Below, piece by piece: positions 5,440 to 7,017 of a stretch of 7,017 nt of DNA (positions are counted from its first letter, which is position 1; each line of letters begins with the position of its first letter). Source of the DNA: Prevotella sp. (GTDB lineage: Bacteria; Bacteroidota; Bacteroidia; Bacteroidales; Bacteroidaceae); contig JAGAPI010000138.1 in NCBI GenBank assembly GCA_017623335.1, forward strand, positions 1-7,017, written 5' to 3'. Both the position numbers and the translations under genes were made by a program. Under the pieces are notes generated by a model that saw nothing but the letters and a program-made list of their open reading frames with translations, did not search any database and was not told the origin of the DNA.

Positions 5440-7017
5440 ATGAAAAAAAGCTATTTCATCATGACGCTGATACTCATGATGCTGCCTTTCGTTTGCCTTG
5501 GAAACGCTCCGGACAACGACGGCAAACGGAAAAAGAAGGAGAAGACGGTCAGGATTTCCGCCGACATCTACGACTCGTTTACAAAGGGTGCCATTGAGGC
5601 GAAGATTACACTGATGAAATCCGACTCAACCGTAGTGGATACCTTCAGGACGGAAGTGCGCCGCATGGACTCGTGGTTTTATTTTGACGTGCCGCGCCAG
5701 CCTGCCCGCTACATCATAAAGGCAGTGGCGGAGGGCTACGAGGACAAGTACGTGGACTATGAGCTGAAGGACATTGGCAAGAGCGAATACAAGGGCATTC
5801 CGCAGATTCTGATGAAGCGCAAGGCGCGCGACATATATAAAGATGTGGACTTGGACGAGGTGGTGGTGCGCGGCACGAGAATACAGGTGGCATACAAGGG
5901 CGACACCATAGTTTACGACGCATCGGCGTTCAACCTGCCCGAAGGCTCGATGCTCGACGGACTGGTGAGGCAGTTGCCGGGAGCGGAGCTGAAGGAAAAC
6001 GGCGACATCTACGTGCACGGCGAGAAGATAGACTATCTGACGCTCAACGGCAAGGACTTCTTCAAGGGCGAAAACAAGATAATGCTGGAAAACATGCCAT
6101 ACTTCACGGTGAAAAACCTGCAGGTGTATCACAAGAGCACGAAGCTGAGCGAGCTTCTTGGCGAGGACGCCGAGCAAAAGGACTACGTGATGGACGTGGT
6201 GCTGAAGCGCGAGTATGCCACGGGCTACCTGCTCAACGGCGAGACCGGCGCAGGCACCGACAACCGCTGGATGGGGCGAATGTTCGGCATGCTCTATGGC
6301 GACCACACAAAGCTGACGGCATTCGGCAACGCAAACAACGTGAACGAAAACCGTGAGCCGGGCAGCAACGGCGACTGGAAGGACATAGGACAGGGAAAGG
6401 GGCTGAAAACCACGAAACAGGTGGCTGTGAACCTGATAACGGAGGATAAGGAAAGAAAGGTGAAGGAGGAGCTGAGCACAAAGCTGAAATGGGAGGACAC
6501 CGAGAACCTGACGCGCTCAAGCAGCGAGAACTATGCCACCGGCGGAAGCATTTTCTCGGGCAGCAACAGCAGCAGCCGGAGAAAAGATTTTGAATTTTCG
6601 CTGAAAAACGACCTGCAGCTCAACCTAAAGTCGTTTCATATTTACCAGTATGCCACGATTGACGCGGGCAACAGCCGCTCGTGGTCGGCATCGCAGGACT
6701 CCACCTACAGAGACCGTCTGATAAACAGCAACACTGGCATGAGCCGCGGAAAGTACAACCGCGTGAATGCACAGCTGCACAACATTGCCATCATACCATT
6801 TAAGAACAGCTCATATATCAACCTTACCCTCAGCGGCAGCTACAGCTCCTCAACGCCGGGCTACAACCACAGCATAAGACTCACGAAATATGCCATGGAA
6901 GGCACCAGCGACCTGCGCAACAACTACAACGATTTCTCATCGCGGTACTACAACTACTCGGCATCGTTGGAGTACACGCTGAAGCTCGGCGGAAACTGGA
7001 GGATGAGCCCGCGTATA
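5440..7017 (+). CDS. OMP_b-brl_3/TonB-dependent receptor-like outer-membrane protein (3' truncated)
   Basis: The frame is open from ATG 5440 to the last base: 526 residues are visible and the remainder of the barrel lies outside. A signal peptide (MKKSYFIMTLILMMLPFVCLGNA) leads to a carboxypeptidase-regulatory-like domain (about 36-125: VRISADIYDSFTKGAIEAKI, ... YYIIKA-type strands, EGYEDKYVDY). Next comes the plug-like domain, with LDEVVVRGTRIQVAYKGDT (138-156), DASAFNLPEGSMLDGLVRQL, PGAELKENGDIYVHG and LTLNGKDFF (201-208). From about residue 250 (MDVVLKREYATGYLLNGETGAG) beta-barrel strands begin. These features match Bacteroidetes outer-membrane proteins of the PF14905 type, which are probably TonB-linked importers or secretion partners; the substrate cannot be read from sequence. 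No SusD-like gene is seen in the window, and the preceding gene encodes the TlpA-like protein, so it is not a standard SusCD pair. Confidence 0.88.
   Translation, partial: MKKSYFIMTLILMMLPFVCLGNAPDNDGKRKKKEKTVRISADIYDSFTKGAIEAKITLMKSDSTVVDTFRTEVRRMDSWFYFDVPRQPARYIIKAVAEGYEDKYVDYELKDIGKSEYKGIPQILMKRKARDIYKDVDLDEVVVRGTRIQVAYKGDTIVYDASAFNLPEGSMLDGLVRQLPGAELKENGDIYVHGEKIDYLTLNGKDFFKGENKIMLENMPYFTVKNLQVYHKSTKLSELLGEDAEQKDYVMDVVLKREYATGYLLNGETGAGTDNRWMGRMFGMLYGDHTKLTAFGNANNVNENREPGSNGDWKDIGQGKGLKTTKQVAVNLITEDKERKVKEELSTKLKWEDTENLTRSSSENYATGGSIFSGSNSSSRRKDFEFSLKNDLQLNLKSFHIYQYATIDAGNSRSWSASQDSTYRDRLINSNTGMSRGKYNRVNAQLHNIAIIPFKNSSYINLTLSGSYSSSTPGYNHSIRLTKYAMEGTSDLRNNYNDFSSRYYNYSASLEYTLKLGGNWRMSPRI

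Overview
The window looks like a chromosomal segment from a Bacteroidales bacterium, most likely Prevotella or a close relative. This is inferred from several sequence features: small secreted proteins with Prevotella-style C-terminal tails (GVYLIKINGK..., YNLNGQR...GINIINGKKVIIK), a YVDLGLPSGLKWA domain, a small ECF sigma factor, a TlpA-like protein, an outer-membrane barrel with a carboxypeptidase-regulatory-like N-terminus, and mostly no Shine-Dalgarno sequences. All genes are on the + strand.

Region 1 (1-1738) is the end of an operon for exported proteins: the C-terminus of a secreted protein, a 53-residue peptide of a recurring Bacteroidales type (start KKxYxAP, then LLAGS, then an acidic/aromatic tail), a 157-residue secreted protein with a sorting-type C-terminal domain, and a 297-residue secreted protein with a FISUMP/DUF1566-like domain. 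The last two overlap by ATGA. A strong intrinsic terminator (1791-1831) closes the unit.

Region 2 (1883-3132) is a translationally coupled pair, an ECF sigma-70 factor and a single-pass membrane protein in the position of an anti-sigma factor. Region 3 (3127-3326) is an AT-rich non-coding stretch. It holds four copies of a 21-bp tandem repeat, and its ends form a 30-bp inverted repeat (28/30 matches) enclosing the whole element. The left arm contains the stop codon of the putative anti-sigma gene.

Region 4 (3395-7017) is a two-gene unit: a 673-residue exported protein with a C-terminal TlpA/thioredoxin-like domain in which both catalytic cysteines are serine, then the first 526 residues of an OMP_b-brl_3/TonB-receptor-like outer-membrane protein. 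A plausible reading, by inference, is a cell-surface signalling or envelope module in which the sigma factor drives its own gene and the downstream envelope genes. In support, a similar AT-rich motif (CGTWTATATAAWWAG) lies upstream of both the sigma gene and the 673-residue gene.

The points most worth a second look are the 3127-3326 repeat element, the cysteine-less thioredoxin fold next to an outer-membrane barrel, the small LLAGS peptide, and the shared promoter-like motif. No RNA genes, CRISPR arrays, transposase genes or integrase genes were seen.
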